Program-made: the position numbers and the translations under genes
Notes under the pieces: model-generated
Database searches by the model: none
The model's input: the letters and a program-made list of their open reading frames with translations, nothing else
What the model was told of the DNA's origin: nothing
Part shown: positions 24,250 through 31,373 of the stretch, one piece after another
Layout: each line of letters begins with the position of its first letter
Position numbering within the stretch: the stretch's first letter is position 1
From: Microbacterium sufflavum
GTDB lineage: Bacteria; Actinomycetota; Actinomycetes; Actinomycetales; Microbacteriaceae
Reading direction: 5' to 3'
DNA length: 64,000 bases
Assembly: GCF_023101165.1 (NCBI RefSeq)
Contig: NZ_CP078076.1
Span: forward strand, 248,001-312,000

Positions 24250-25158
24250 ATGGAGCCCATGCTCTGGCCGTTCGGAACGATCTGGCGACCGGTGCGACGG
24301 CGCCGCCGGAGCACCGGGATCGACCTGCGCTGGCTGTCCGCCCGCACGTGGACCGAGCGCTGGTATCCCCAGGGCATCGACGTGGGCCGGCTGCGCGGAC
24401 GACGCACGCTCGCGGTGAGCTGGTTCCGCCAGGACAGGGCGGGCCGCCACCTCGCCTCCCGCGTCACGATGATCGACCTCGACCGGTCGCGTCACCTCGA
24501 CGTGGTGCTCGCCGTCCCCGGGGAGGACGGCCACCTGGAGCCCGCCGCGATCCACGCCGGCGGCCTCGCGTGGTTCGACGACCGCTTGTTCGCGGCGGCC
24601 ACGGGCCAGGGGATCTGGGAGTTCGACCTGGCGCGGCTCCGCCGGGTGCGCGGCTCCGACGCCCACCGCCTGACCGGGAGCCGCCGCCGCGGCGGTCGCA
24701 GCACCGTGCTCGTCGCCGTGCGCACGGCGCAGCACCCGGTCGACCTCCGCTGCTCGTTCCTCGGGCGGGTGTTCACGGCCGACGGCACTCCCCTGCCCCG
24801 TGTGCTCATCGGCGAGTACCGCGGGAACGACCGCGGCGTGGTCGGCGAGTTCGACATCCCGAGCGCCGCGCAGCCTCGCTTCGTGGAGCGCGACCGGGTC
24901 GCGCCCGGCCTCCGGCACCTGCAGGGCGCCGTGCGCTGGGGTGAGACGCGCTTCGTGTCGCAGTCCGATCTGCTGCACCCCGGAGCCCTGTGGACCGATC
25001 GCGACGGTTCCTGGCGGCGACACCCCGTTCCGCTGCCCGCCGGGTGCGAAGACCTCGCCCTCGACCCCGAGGCGGGGGTGCTGTGGACGCTCGGCGAGCA
25101 CCCGTGGCGACGCGTCGTCCGCGGCATCCCCTTCTCCGCGCTCGACCTCCCCGGGTGA
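24250..25158 (+). CDS. Hypothetical protein, possibly beta-propeller-like
   Basis: A 302-residue soluble protein I do not recognise. It has no signal peptide or membrane segment; the N-terminus is basic (RRRRRS). It contains repeated segments of the form GxLxWxDDRLFxAxTGQGIWEFDL (about 100-125), VRWGETRFVSQSDLLHPGALWT and LALDPEAGVLWTLGEHPWR near the C-terminus, which look like propeller blades, so a beta-propeller fold is a guess. It is divergent from the nonulosonic acid locus and may be unrelated or an accessory. Start could be ATG 24250 or 24259. Confidence 0.65.
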   Translation: MEPMLWPFGTIWRPVRRRRRSTGIDLRWLSARTWTERWYPQGIDVGRLRGRRTLAVSWFRQDRAGRHLASRVTMIDLDRSRHLDVVLAVPGEDGHLEPAAIHAGGLAWFDDRLFAAATGQGIWEFDLARLRRVRGSDAHRLTGSRRRGGRSTVLVAVRTAQHPVDLRCSFLGRVFTADGTPLPRVLIGEYRGNDRGVVGEFDIPSAAQPRFVERDRVAPGLRHLQGAVRWGETRFVSQSDLLHPGALWTDRDGSWRRHPVPLPAGCEDLALDPEAGVLWTLGEHPWRRVVRGIPFSALDLPG

Positions 25159-25190
25159 GCGGCGGCGGCTGGCACATCGGCGGGCGAACG

Positions 25191-25196
25191 TAGACT
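25191..25196 (+). promoter_or_regulatory. -10 element of the DUF4229 gene
   Basis: TAGACT, six bases before the GTG at 25203. Confidence 0.6.
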
Positions 25197-25202
25197 GAGG
25201 GA

Positions 25203-25499
25203 GTGAAGAAGCCCGCCCCCCTCCTCGTCTACACCGTGCTGCGCCTGCTGGCATTCCTCGTCCCGCTGGCGATCCTGTGGTTCTTCTTCCCGATCTTCCG
25301 CGAGTTCTGGTGGCTCGCCGCCATCTTCGCCGCCCTCATCGGGGCGAGCATCTCGATGCTGTTCCTGCGCACGCCGCTGTCCGACGCCTCGGCGCGTCTG
25401 CACGAGCGGCGCGAGGGCCGCGTGTCGGGTCAGCAGGCCGATGCCGATGCGGAGGACGAGGCGATCGACGCCGCCCCCGACGAGACCCGCCGCGACTGA
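25203..25499 (+). CDS. DUF4229 membrane protein
   Basis: A 98-residue protein with two membrane segments (about residues 8-27 and 33-53), separated by a short aromatic loop FFFPIFREFWW, then an acidic cytoplasmic tail with heptad-like DADAEDEAID. The layout matches the actinobacterial DUF4229 family, which is usually found next to menA as here. No function is known. It converges on menA, and a degenerate tandem repeat fills the space between the stop codons. Confidence 0.82.
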   Translation: MKKPAPLLVYTVLRLLAFLVPLAILWFFFPIFREFWWLAAIFAALIGASISMLFLRTPLSDASARLHERREGRVSGQQADADAEDEAIDAAPDETRRD

Positions 25500-25517
25500 G
25501 CGCTCCCGCGGTCAACC

Positions 25518-25698
25518 GACGGACGCGGAGATCGCGACGGACGCCCGGATCACGACGGACACCGAGGACACGACGGACGCCCGGATCACGACGGACACCG
25601 AGGACACGACGGACGCCGAGATCAGCCGACCAACGTCCGGATCAGCCGACGAACGCCGAGATCAGCCAACGGACCGCCCGGATCAGCCGACGAACGCC
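25518..25698. repeat. 18- to 21-bp tandem repeat array running into menA
   Basis: Six 18-bp units with core GACGGACnCC lie at 25518-25625, including an exact 36-bp duplication (25536-25571 and 25572-25607). They are followed by related units of 20-21 bp with core GATCAGCCGACGAACGCC to 25698. The last unit contains the menA stop codon and final residues FVG. Confidence 0.8.
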
Positions 25699-26651
25699 CA
25701 GAACAGCGCGCCCGCGTACAGCAGCGAGGTGAGCGAGGTCAGGGCCAGCGCCGTCACCAGCTCCCGCGGCTGACGGTACGTCCAGACGATCAGCACGGCG
25801 GGCAGCCCCGCCAGCAGCGCGAGCAGCGCGATCCACGCGATCGGGAACAGCAGCGCCAGGAACACCGCGATCCCGAACGGCGCGAGGACGAACAGGGTGA
25901 ACAGCACCTGGGTCGCACGCCGCCCGATCAGCACCGTGAGCGTGCGCTTGCCGACGGCGCGGTCCTGCTCGATGTCGCGGAGGTTGTTCGCCAGCAGCAC
26001 CGCGCACGCGAACAGGCCGGCCGCGATCGCCCCGAGCCACGCCTGCTGCGGGAGCGCGAAGATCTGCACCCACGTGGTGCCGAGCGTCGCCACGAGTCCG
26101 AAGAACACGAAGACGAACACCTCGCCCAGGCCGTAGTAGCCGTAGGGGCGCTTGCCGCCCGTGTAGAACCACGCCGCGACGATGCACGCGGCACCGACGG
26201 CCAGCATCCACCACTGCTCGGTGCGCACCACGATCGCGACGCCGACCGCCGCGGCGAGCGCGAAGAACACGAGCCCGATGATCAGCACCGTGCGCGGCTT
26301 CACCCGCCCGGAGGCCGTCAGCCGCGCCGGACCGACACGGTGGGCGTCGGTGCCGCGGACCCCGTCGCTGTAGTCGTTCGTGAAGTTCACGCCGATCTGC
26401 AGCAGCACCGCGACCGCGAGACAGGCGAGCGCGATGACCCAGTGGAACTCGGGCCCCGTGCTGCGCGCGGCGCCCGTGCCGATCACGACCGGCGCGACCG
26501 CCAGCGGCAGGGTGCGCAGTCGCGCGGCGCCGATCCAGTCGGAGACGGTGACCGGACCGGCCTCGACCGCGGGCCGCTTGGCCGGGTTTCCGCTGGTGTG
26601 CGGTCGGGTTCGGGTGCCGCTCTTCTTCTTGCGCCGGGAGGATGCTGCCAC
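25683..26651 (-). CDS. menA: 1,4-dihydroxy-2-naphthoate polyprenyltransferase
   Basis: A 322-residue membrane enzyme that attaches the polyprenyl chain to dihydroxynaphthoate, giving demethylmenaquinone for MenG. The first Mg-binding motif is NFTNDYSDGVRGTD near residue 83, and the second, LRDIEQDRAVGKRTL, near 218. Eight or nine membrane segments are predicted. A basic N-terminal tail (SSRRKKKSGTRTR) precedes the first. The GTG at 26651 lies seven bases after TAGGAT. The last codons and stop lie in a tandem repeat, so the C-terminus may vary between strains. It sits 20 kb from menD and menF in this window. Confidence 0.93.
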   Translation of the reverse strand: MAASSRRKKKSGTRTRPHTSGNPAKRPAVEAGPVTVSDWIGAARLRTLPLAVAPVVIGTGAARSTGPEFHWVIALACLAVAVLLQIGVNFTNDYSDGVRGTDAHRVGPARLTASGRVKPRTVLIIGLVFFALAAAVGVAIVVRTEQWWMLAVGAACIVAAWFYTGGKRPYGYYGLGEVFVFVFFGLVATLGTTWVQIFALPQQAWLGAIAAGLFACAVLLANNLRDIEQDRAVGKRTLTVLIGRRATQVLFTLFVLAPFGIAVFLALLFPIAWIALLALLAGLPAVLIVWTYRQPRELVTALALTSLTSLLYAGALFWAFVG

Positions 26652-26658
26652 GCTCGAA

Positions 26659-26664
26659 ATCCTA
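26659..26664 (-). promoter_or_regulatory. -10 element of menA
   Basis: TAGGAT on the minus strand, seven bases before the GTG at 26651. Confidence 0.6.
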
Positions 26665-26685
26665 GTCGGCGCGGCGCGGGGACCC

Positions 26686-26976
26686 TCAGCGGTGCGGGTT
26701 GCTGTCCTTGCCGTCGAGCCACAGGGTGTCGGACGCATCGCTGTGGGAGCTTCCCGTGCCGACGTGCTTGTCGCTGATCTTCGGTCCCTTGAGGATGACG
26801 TGGGTCATGGCCTGCGCGTGACCGTGGCCGAGGCCGTACTCCTGCTTGAGCCACGTGAGCACGACCGTGGACTTCGTGCCCTCGTCGAAGCCCTGGGCGC
26901 GGGCGAGCTCGATGAACTGGCGGGGCGTGAGCCCGGTCTGGGTCTCGACCTTGTCGAGGTAGGCCTGGAAGGACAT
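26686..26976 (-). CDS. DUF4287 domain protein
   Basis: A 96-residue soluble protein. Residues 1-70 match the DUF4287 family: SFQAYLDKVETQTGLTPRQF, then TVVLTWLKQEYGLGHGHAQAM. Members are small helical proteins of unknown function, sometimes fused to DUF5655. The C-terminal 25 residues are polar and probably disordered. AGGAGAACCC lies just before the ATG, giving a good SD. It shares strand with the cupin gene 13 nt upstream, so the two are probably one transcript. Confidence 0.82.
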   Translation of the reverse strand: MSFQAYLDKVETQTGLTPRQFIELARAQGFDEGTKSTVVLTWLKQEYGLGHGHAQAMTHVILKGPKISDKHVGTGSSHSDASDTLWLDGKDSNPHR

Positions 26977-26988
26977 GGGTTCTCCTGA

Positions 26989-27351
26989 TCAGTCGTTGTC
27001 GAGGAAGGTCTGGACGATGGTGGCGGAGGCGTGGATGCACAGGATGCGCAGCAGCCCGTCCCCCGCGTTCATGAAGCCGTGCGGCGTGAAGGCGGCGACC
27101 GTGGCGGTGTCGCCCGGTCCGGCGAGGAGGATCCGGTCGCCGACGCGGAGGCGGACGGTCCCCTCGAGCACCACCCAGGTCTCCGAGTACGGGTGCCAGT
27201 GCAGCCCTGGACCCTCGCCCGGCTGATTCTCGACGAAGAAATAGGAGACGTCGGCGCCGTGCTCGGCCCCGACGAACCGGCGGCTGCGGCCGGTGCCGAT
27301 GCGGAGGTCGGCGTCGCGGACGAGCGACGAGGGAACGGGTGTGGTGGTCAT
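26989..27351 (-). CDS. Cupin domain protein
   Basis: A 120-residue single-domain cupin. The two cupin motifs are visible: GPGLHWHPYSETWVVLEGTVRLRVG near residue 48 with HWH...E metal ligands, and GPGDTATVAAFTPHGFMN near 78 with the third histidine. It probably binds a divalent metal; whether it is an enzyme or sensor is unknown. The ATG at 27351 is divergent from the ArsR-type gene only 46 nt away, whose palindromic operator lies at 27387-27410, so it may share that regulation. Confidence 0.85.
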   Translation of the reverse strand: MTTTPVPSSLVRDADLRIGTGRSRRFVGAEHGADVSYFFVENQPGEGPGLHWHPYSETWVVLEGTVRLRVGDRILLAGPGDTATVAAFTPHGFMNAGDGLLRILCIHASATIVQTFLDND

Positions 27352-27384
27352 GTGCCCAGTCTCGACAGCGCACCCGCGGGCCCC

Positions 27385-27390
27385 TAGTGT
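27385..27390 (+). promoter_or_regulatory. -10 element of the ArsR-type regulator gene
   Basis: TAGTGT, six bases before the GTG at 27397; it overlaps the left arm of the palindrome. Confidence 0.6.
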
Positions 27391-27410
27391 TTCGATGTGG
27401 ATCGAAACAC
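27387..27410. promoter_or_regulatory. Perfect 24-bp palindrome centred on the regulator start codon
   Basis: GTGTTTCGAT and ATCGAAACAC, 10-bp perfect arms around GTGG, whose GTG is the start codon. It overlaps the -10 hexamer. This is the expected position for an autorepressor site. Confidence 0.75.
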
Positions 27411-28422
27411 GGCACCCATCGAAGGGCGGGAGCACCCGGATCACCGGGTCGAGTTCCACCTGAGTCCCGGTGACATGGAGGCGGTGCGCTTCGGTGTCTC
27501 CCCCGGCCACGAGCTTGCCCACGCCGTCCGCGCCCTCCTCCGCCCGGCGGCGCATCCGCTCCAGTGGGGGTGGCTGCGCGTCGTGCGCGAACGGCTGCCG
27601 CGCGACGGCTTCGCGCTGCTCGCCGCGGTGATCGGCGACGACGGCTACCTGCCCGACTTCCTCACCACGACCCCGCGGTGGGACCTCACCCCGGAGGCGG
27701 AGCTCGCGGCGCTCCGCACGACCGCGCTGGGGCCCATGCGCGTGGACCTCGGGAAGATGGTGCAGCGCTCCGCCGGCCGTCGACGCGAGGCGCTGCGGGA
27801 CATGCGGGACGATCCGGCGCGGGCCAGGGCGCGGATCGCCGACGCCTGGTCGGAGTTGTGGGAGGTGGCGCTGGACCCGGTCTGGCTGCAGCTCGAACGA
27901 CTCCTGCGCGCGGACATCGCGGTGCGGGCACGCGCGATCGCCACGTCGGGCATCGCGGGGATGGCGAGCGACCTGCATCGGCAGGTGTCGTGGGGCGACG
28001 GCGCCGTGCGGGTGTCGTTGCGGCGGCACAGCGAGCGGGTCGACTGCCGCGGCAGCGGACTGGTGCTCGTGCCCTCCGTGATGTCGTCGTGGGGCTGCAT
28101 GGTGCTCACCGAGCCGCCCGCGCAGCCGACCCTCTTCTATCCGGCCCGCGGGGTCACGGCCGGGTGGGCGCGCGACACCACCGAGGTCGAGTCGGCCCTG
28201 GGTGCCCTGCTCGGCCCGGCCCGCGCCGGCATCCTGCTGCGGGCGGGCGCCGAGCGCACCACGTCCCAGGTCGCCGTGGAGGCCGGGATCGCGGTGTCGA
28301 CGGCGTCGCACCACCTGACCGTGCTGCGGGAGTCGGGCCTGATCGCGAGCGAGCGCCGCGGCAGCCGCATGCTGCACCTGCGCACCCCGCTCGGCGAGGC
28401 CGTGGTCGGCGCGGCGCTCTGA
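27397..28422 (+). CDS. ArsR-type winged-helix regulator with long N-terminal domain
   Basis: A 341-residue regulator. The C-terminal 80 residues are a winged helix (SQVAVEAGIAVSTASHHLTVLRESGLI, about residues 287-313), as in ArsR/SmtB proteins. The N-terminal 250 residues are an unassigned domain beginning FHLSPGDMEAVRFGVSPGHE, rich in arginine helices, seen in DUF5937-type actinobacterial regulators. It probably binds a small ligand. Its own gene carries a perfect palindrome across the start codon, indicating autorepression, and it may also control the divergent cupin gene. Confidence 0.85.
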   Translation: MDRNTAPIEGREHPDHRVEFHLSPGDMEAVRFGVSPGHELAHAVRALLRPAAHPLQWGWLRVVRERLPRDGFALLAAVIGDDGYLPDFLTTTPRWDLTPEAELAALRTTALGPMRVDLGKMVQRSAGRRREALRDMRDDPARARARIADAWSELWEVALDPVWLQLERLLRADIAVRARAIATSGIAGMASDLHRQVSWGDGAVRVSLRRHSERVDCRGSGLVLVPSVMSSWGCMVLTEPPAQPTLFYPARGVTAGWARDTTEVESALGALLGPARAGILLRAGAERTTSQVAVEAGIAVSTASHHLTVLRESGLIASERRGSRMLHLRTPLGEAVVGAAL

Positions 28423-28512
28423 CGCGGGCGGGTCAGCGCGCGGTCGTTCGACGGCGCAGACAGCGGCGACGCGACGCGGATGCCGGCCGACGGTGCGCGC
28501 TGCGGCGGTGGA

Positions 28513-28971
28513 CTACTCCCCGGCGCCGACCGGGATGATCGGGCGGTGCTCGTAGTAGGTCTGCAGCACCACCGTCGTGCGGGTGCTCACGTTGGCGGCG
28601 AGCCGGACGTCGCGCACGAGCTGCTCCAGGTCGCGGGGGGTCGGAACGCGGACGAACAGCATGTAGCTCGCCTCTCCCGCGATGGAGTGGCAGGCCTCGA
28701 TCGCGCCCAGGTGCTCGAGAAGCTCCGGGGCGTTGTCGGGTTGGGCGGGGTCGAGCGGGGTGATCTCGATGAACGCCGACAGCGGAGTGCCCACCTGCTC
28801 CGGGTCGAGGATCGCGCGGTACCCCGCGATCACTCCGCGCGTCTCCAGGCGGCGCAGGCGGGACTGCACGGCGGAGACCGAGAGGCCGACGGCCTCGGAC
28901 AGCTGGGACAGCGTGGCGCGGCCGTCACGGGAGATCGCGGCCAGGATCGCGCGGTCGACAGAATCATCCAT
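28513..28971 (-). CDS. Lrp/AsnC family regulator
   Basis: A 152-residue regulator with an N-terminal helix-turn-helix (residues 5-50: ILAAISRDGRATLSQLSEAVGLSVSAVQSRLRRLE) and a C-terminal RAM/AsnC ligand domain (AFIEITPLDP..., SIAGEASYMLFVRV). Such proteins sense amino acids and form octamers. It is divergent from the DUF6421 gene; an inverted repeat GATTCCG/CGGAATC lies between the two starts. The ATG at 28971 is seven bases from TAATCT, so the transcript is leaderless. The longer open frame upstream runs antisense through DUF6421 and is not coding. Confidence 0.9.
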   Translation of the reverse strand: MDDSVDRAILAAISRDGRATLSQLSEAVGLSVSAVQSRLRRLETRGVIAGYRAILDPEQVGTPLSAFIEITPLDPAQPDNAPELLEHLGAIEACHSIAGEASYMLFVRVPTPRDLEQLVRDVRLAANVSTRTTVVLQTYYEHRPIIPVGAGE

Positions 28972-28978
28972 GGCTGTA

Positions 28979-28984
28979 AGATTA
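28979..28984 (-). promoter_or_regulatory. -10 element of the Lrp gene
   Basis: TAATCT on the minus strand, seven bases before the ATG at 28971. Confidence 0.6.
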
Positions 28985-28991
28985 TCGTCAG

Positions 28992-29012
28992 GATTCCGTA
29001 TTCGCCGGAATC
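28992..29012. promoter_or_regulatory. Probable Lrp operator
   Basis: GATTCCG-7 nt-CGGAATC, perfect 7-bp arms, placed in the -35 to spacer region of the Lrp promoter and upstream of the DUF6421 start. Confidence 0.5.
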
Positions 29013-29043
29013 TTTCCGTTAAACACTGCGATCGGAGGTTCCG

Positions 29044-30483
29044 ATGTCCCTCGTTTCCGCCAACAGTTCCGCTGTCCAGGCCATCGTCGGCGAACCCGAG
29101 GTCGTCGAGGACGCGTCGACCGCGGAGCAGTCCGCCGCCTGGACCCAGCTGAAGTCGGCCGCCATCGCGCTGCGCGAGCTGCAGATCAAGGACGGCTCCA
29201 TCCCCGAGGCCGCGCACCACGACGACGCCCGCGCGCTCGTCGGCGCGATCACCGCGAGCATCCAGGCCCTCGCCCCCGCCTTCCCGCACGATGCCGACTA
29301 CCTCGCCGCGTCCGTCGCCGACTTCGAGCGGTGGGCGTCGGAGGACTTCGGCGTGCCGGACTTCCTCGACTCCCTCGTGGCCTTCCAGCCGCAGCAGCAC
29401 CGCATCGACGGCATCCGCCACCTCGTGGTCTTCCCGATGTACACCCAGAACGGCTCCAGCGATCGCCTGGTCGAGGCGCTGATCGTCGAGACCATCTGGC
29501 CCGAGTTCGTCGCCGCGCTCGAGGCCGGCGACTACGGCAACAAGCTGTTCGTCTCGCTGCGACTCGTCGACTTCACGCCGGGCTACGACACCAACTCCGC
29601 CGTGCTGTTCCCCGAGACCGTCGCCATGCGCGAGATCCCGACGTTCACGTGGGGCGCCATCTTCCAGGACCGCGAGGCCGCCCGCTACCGCCGGGTCGTC
29701 CGCGCCGCCGCCGGGATCACGAACCTGGAGCTGCCGGAGCGCGCCGCCGCGATGCTCGACGACCAGGAGATGGCCGAGAAGACGTTCGTGATGTGGGACA
29801 TCATCCACGACCGCACGCACATGCGCGGCGACCTGCCGTTCGACCCGTTCATGATCAAGCAGCGGATGCCGTTCTTCCTCTACTCGCTGGAGGAGATGCG
29901 CTGCGACATGACCGCGTTCCGCGAGTCGGTCAAGATCGAGCGCGCCCTCGACGCCCGCGTGGCGGCGGGCGAGGAGCTCACCGAGACCGAGCGCGAGATG
30001 CACGAGTACGCGCACCTGGTGCAGTACGCCGTGATCTTCGACCGCATCTTCCGCTTCGCGATCACCGGCACCCGCGTCCGCAACTACGACGCGGTGGGCG
30101 GCCAGCTGCTGTTCGCGTGGCTGCACCAGCGCGGCGTGCTGCACTGGACCGACACGGCCCTGGCGTTCGACTGGGACAGCGTGCCCGACGCGGTCGTGGC
30201 GCTGGGCGATGCGATCGACGACCTGTACTGGCACTCGATCGACCGTCCGAAGGTCGCGCACTGGCTCGCCGCCTACGACCTCGTGCGCGGCACGCTCACC
30301 CCGCACCCCGCCTCGCAGTGGGCACGCGGACTCTCGGATGAGATCCTCGCCGGCGCCCCGAAGGGCTACACCGACGCGGTGATGGACGACGAGTTCCCCC
30401 TGTCGATGTTCTTCGAGACGCTCGACAAGAAGATGAAGCCCGTCATCGAATCGACGGTCGGCATCCGCGGCACGGACGACTGA
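29044..30483 (+). CDS. DUF6421 family protein
   Basis: A 479-residue soluble protein of a family known only from actinobacteria. It has no signal peptide or membrane span. A notable motif is WDIIHDRTHMRGDLPFDPF near residue 255, where HDRTH is an HxxxH pair, followed by FFLYSLEEMRCDMTAFRE with acidic residues, a layout that could bind a metal. The C-terminal third is helical. A strong SD GGAGG lies 6-10 bases before the ATG. It is divergent from an Lrp regulator and upstream of an SDR, and is probably controlled by the former. Function unknown; an amino-acid-related role is only suggested by the regulator. Confidence 0.85.
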   Translation: MSLVSANSSAVQAIVGEPEVVEDASTAEQSAAWTQLKSAAIALRELQIKDGSIPEAAHHDDARALVGAITASIQALAPAFPHDADYLAASVADFERWASEDFGVPDFLDSLVAFQPQQHRIDGIRHLVVFPMYTQNGSSDRLVEALIVETIWPEFVAALEAGDYGNKLFVSLRLVDFTPGYDTNSAVLFPETVAMREIPTFTWGAIFQDREAARYRRVVRAAAGITNLELPERAAAMLDDQEMAEKTFVMWDIIHDRTHMRGDLPFDPFMIKQRMPFFLYSLEEMRCDMTAFRESVKIERALDARVAAGEELTETEREMHEYAHLVQYAVIFDRIFRFAITGTRVRNYDAVGGQLLFAWLHQRGVLHWTDTALAFDWDSVPDAVVALGDAIDDLYWHSIDRPKVAHWLAAYDLVRGTLTPHPASQWARGLSDEILAGAPKGYTDAVMDDEFPLSMFFETLDKKMKPVIESTVGIRGTDD

Positions 30484-30518
30484 TCCGCACCGCCACCGTT
30501 GTGACGCTGGGGCGCACA

Positions 30519-30562
30519 GCCTCTGCGGCCGGAGACCCGAATCCGGGTCCGGCCGCAGAGGC
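30519..30562 (+). terminator. Long GC-rich hairpin after DUF6421
   Basis: Perfect 14-bp arms (30519-30532 and 30549-30562) enclose a 16-nt loop that itself can pair (GACCCG with CGGGT). It is followed by CTTCTC. This is the strongest terminator in the window, although the SDR just downstream may still get readthrough. Confidence 0.78.
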
Positions 30563-30588
30563 CTTCTCGGCAGGAGGAGAGTGATCGC

Positions 30589-31248
30589 ATGACCGACACC
30601 ACGCCGCACGGACCGCGCGGACGCACCGTGCTCCTGGCCGGGGCCACCAGCGCCGCGGGACTCGCCGTCACCCGGGCCCTGCACGACGCCGGCGCGCGGG
30701 TGGTCGCGACCGGCCGCTCGGCCGAACGCCTCACCCCTCTCGCCGACGCGGGAGCCGAGACCCGGGTGGCCGATGCGACCTCCCTCGCGGAGATGACCAC
30801 GCTCGCGGAGCAGCTCGGACCCGTCGATGCCGTGGTGCCCCTGGTGGGCGGCTGGCGCGGCGGCGGAGGTCTCGCGGGACAGAGCGACGAGGACTTCGAC
30901 GCGCTCCTCCCGGCACTCGGGGCCGTGCGGGCCACCAGCCGGGCGTTCGATGCGGCCCTGCGCGCCTCGACGGCCGGGCGGTTCGCGGTCGTGTCGTCGA
31001 CGGCGGTCGCGCGCCCCCTCGCCGGTGGGGCGAACTACGCGGCGGTGAAGGCGGCGAGCGAGGCGTGGACGCGCGCGGTGGCGCACGGGTACGCGAAGGC
31101 CGCGCGCGACGCCGGCGAGCCGCTGCGCGCCGCCGCGGTGGTGTTCCGCGCGAAGGCGCTCGACCCCGCAGTCCTCGCGGCCCGGGTCGCCGCGCTGTGG
31201 GAAGACGACGCGGCCGAGCTCAACGACCGGATCATCGACCTGGGCTGA
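30589..31248 (+). CDS. SDR family NAD(P)-binding protein
   Basis: A 219-residue short-chain dehydrogenase-like protein, somewhat shorter than usual. The cofactor site is GATSAAGLAV near residue 19, the catalytic serine lies in VVSSTAV near 130, and the Tyr-Lys pair in YAAVKAAS near 149. The strand-4 motif is VPLVGGWRGGGG instead of NNAG, so the cofactor pocket differs. AGGAGGAG lies about ten bases before the ATG. Together with DUF6421 and Lrp it forms a group that recurs in related genomes, to my knowledge, but its substrate is unknown. Confidence 0.83.
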   Translation: MTDTTPHGPRGRTVLLAGATSAAGLAVTRALHDAGARVVATGRSAERLTPLADAGAETRVADATSLAEMTTLAEQLGPVDAVVPLVGGWRGGGGLAGQSDEDFDALLPALGAVRATSRAFDAALRASTAGRFAVVSSTAVARPLAGGANYAAVKAASEAWTRAVAHGYAKAARDAGEPLRAAAVVFRAKALDPAVLAARVAALWEDDAAELNDRIIDLG

Positions 31249-31260
31249 GCCTCTGACGTC

Positions 31261-31365
31261 GCGCGGGCTGCGAACGGGCGGGCGGGCTGCGGACGCGCGG
31301 GCTGCGGACGCGCGGGCGGCTGACGGGCGGGCTGCGGGCGGGCGGGCTCCGGGCGGGGCTGCGTA
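31261..31365. repeat. G-rich direct repeats between convergent genes
   Basis: GGGCTGCG recurs at 31265, 31284, 31299 and 31329, with a GGACGCGC extension in the middle copies, giving a loose 15-nt period. The plus strand is strongly G-rich over about 100 nt. No coding role is apparent. Confidence 0.6.
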
Positions 31366-31373
31366 CGTGTGGG

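Noticed and set aside
25518..25698. Possible CRISPR array
   Set aside because: Units follow each other with no unique spacers of constant length, there is no leader, and no cas genes are nearby. It is a plain tandem repeat.
25441..25773. Plus-strand frame through the tandem repeat giving a T/D-rich repetitive peptide
   Set aside because: It has no SD or promoter, starts inside DUF4229 out of frame and runs antisense into menA. The peptide repeats only reflect the DNA repeat.
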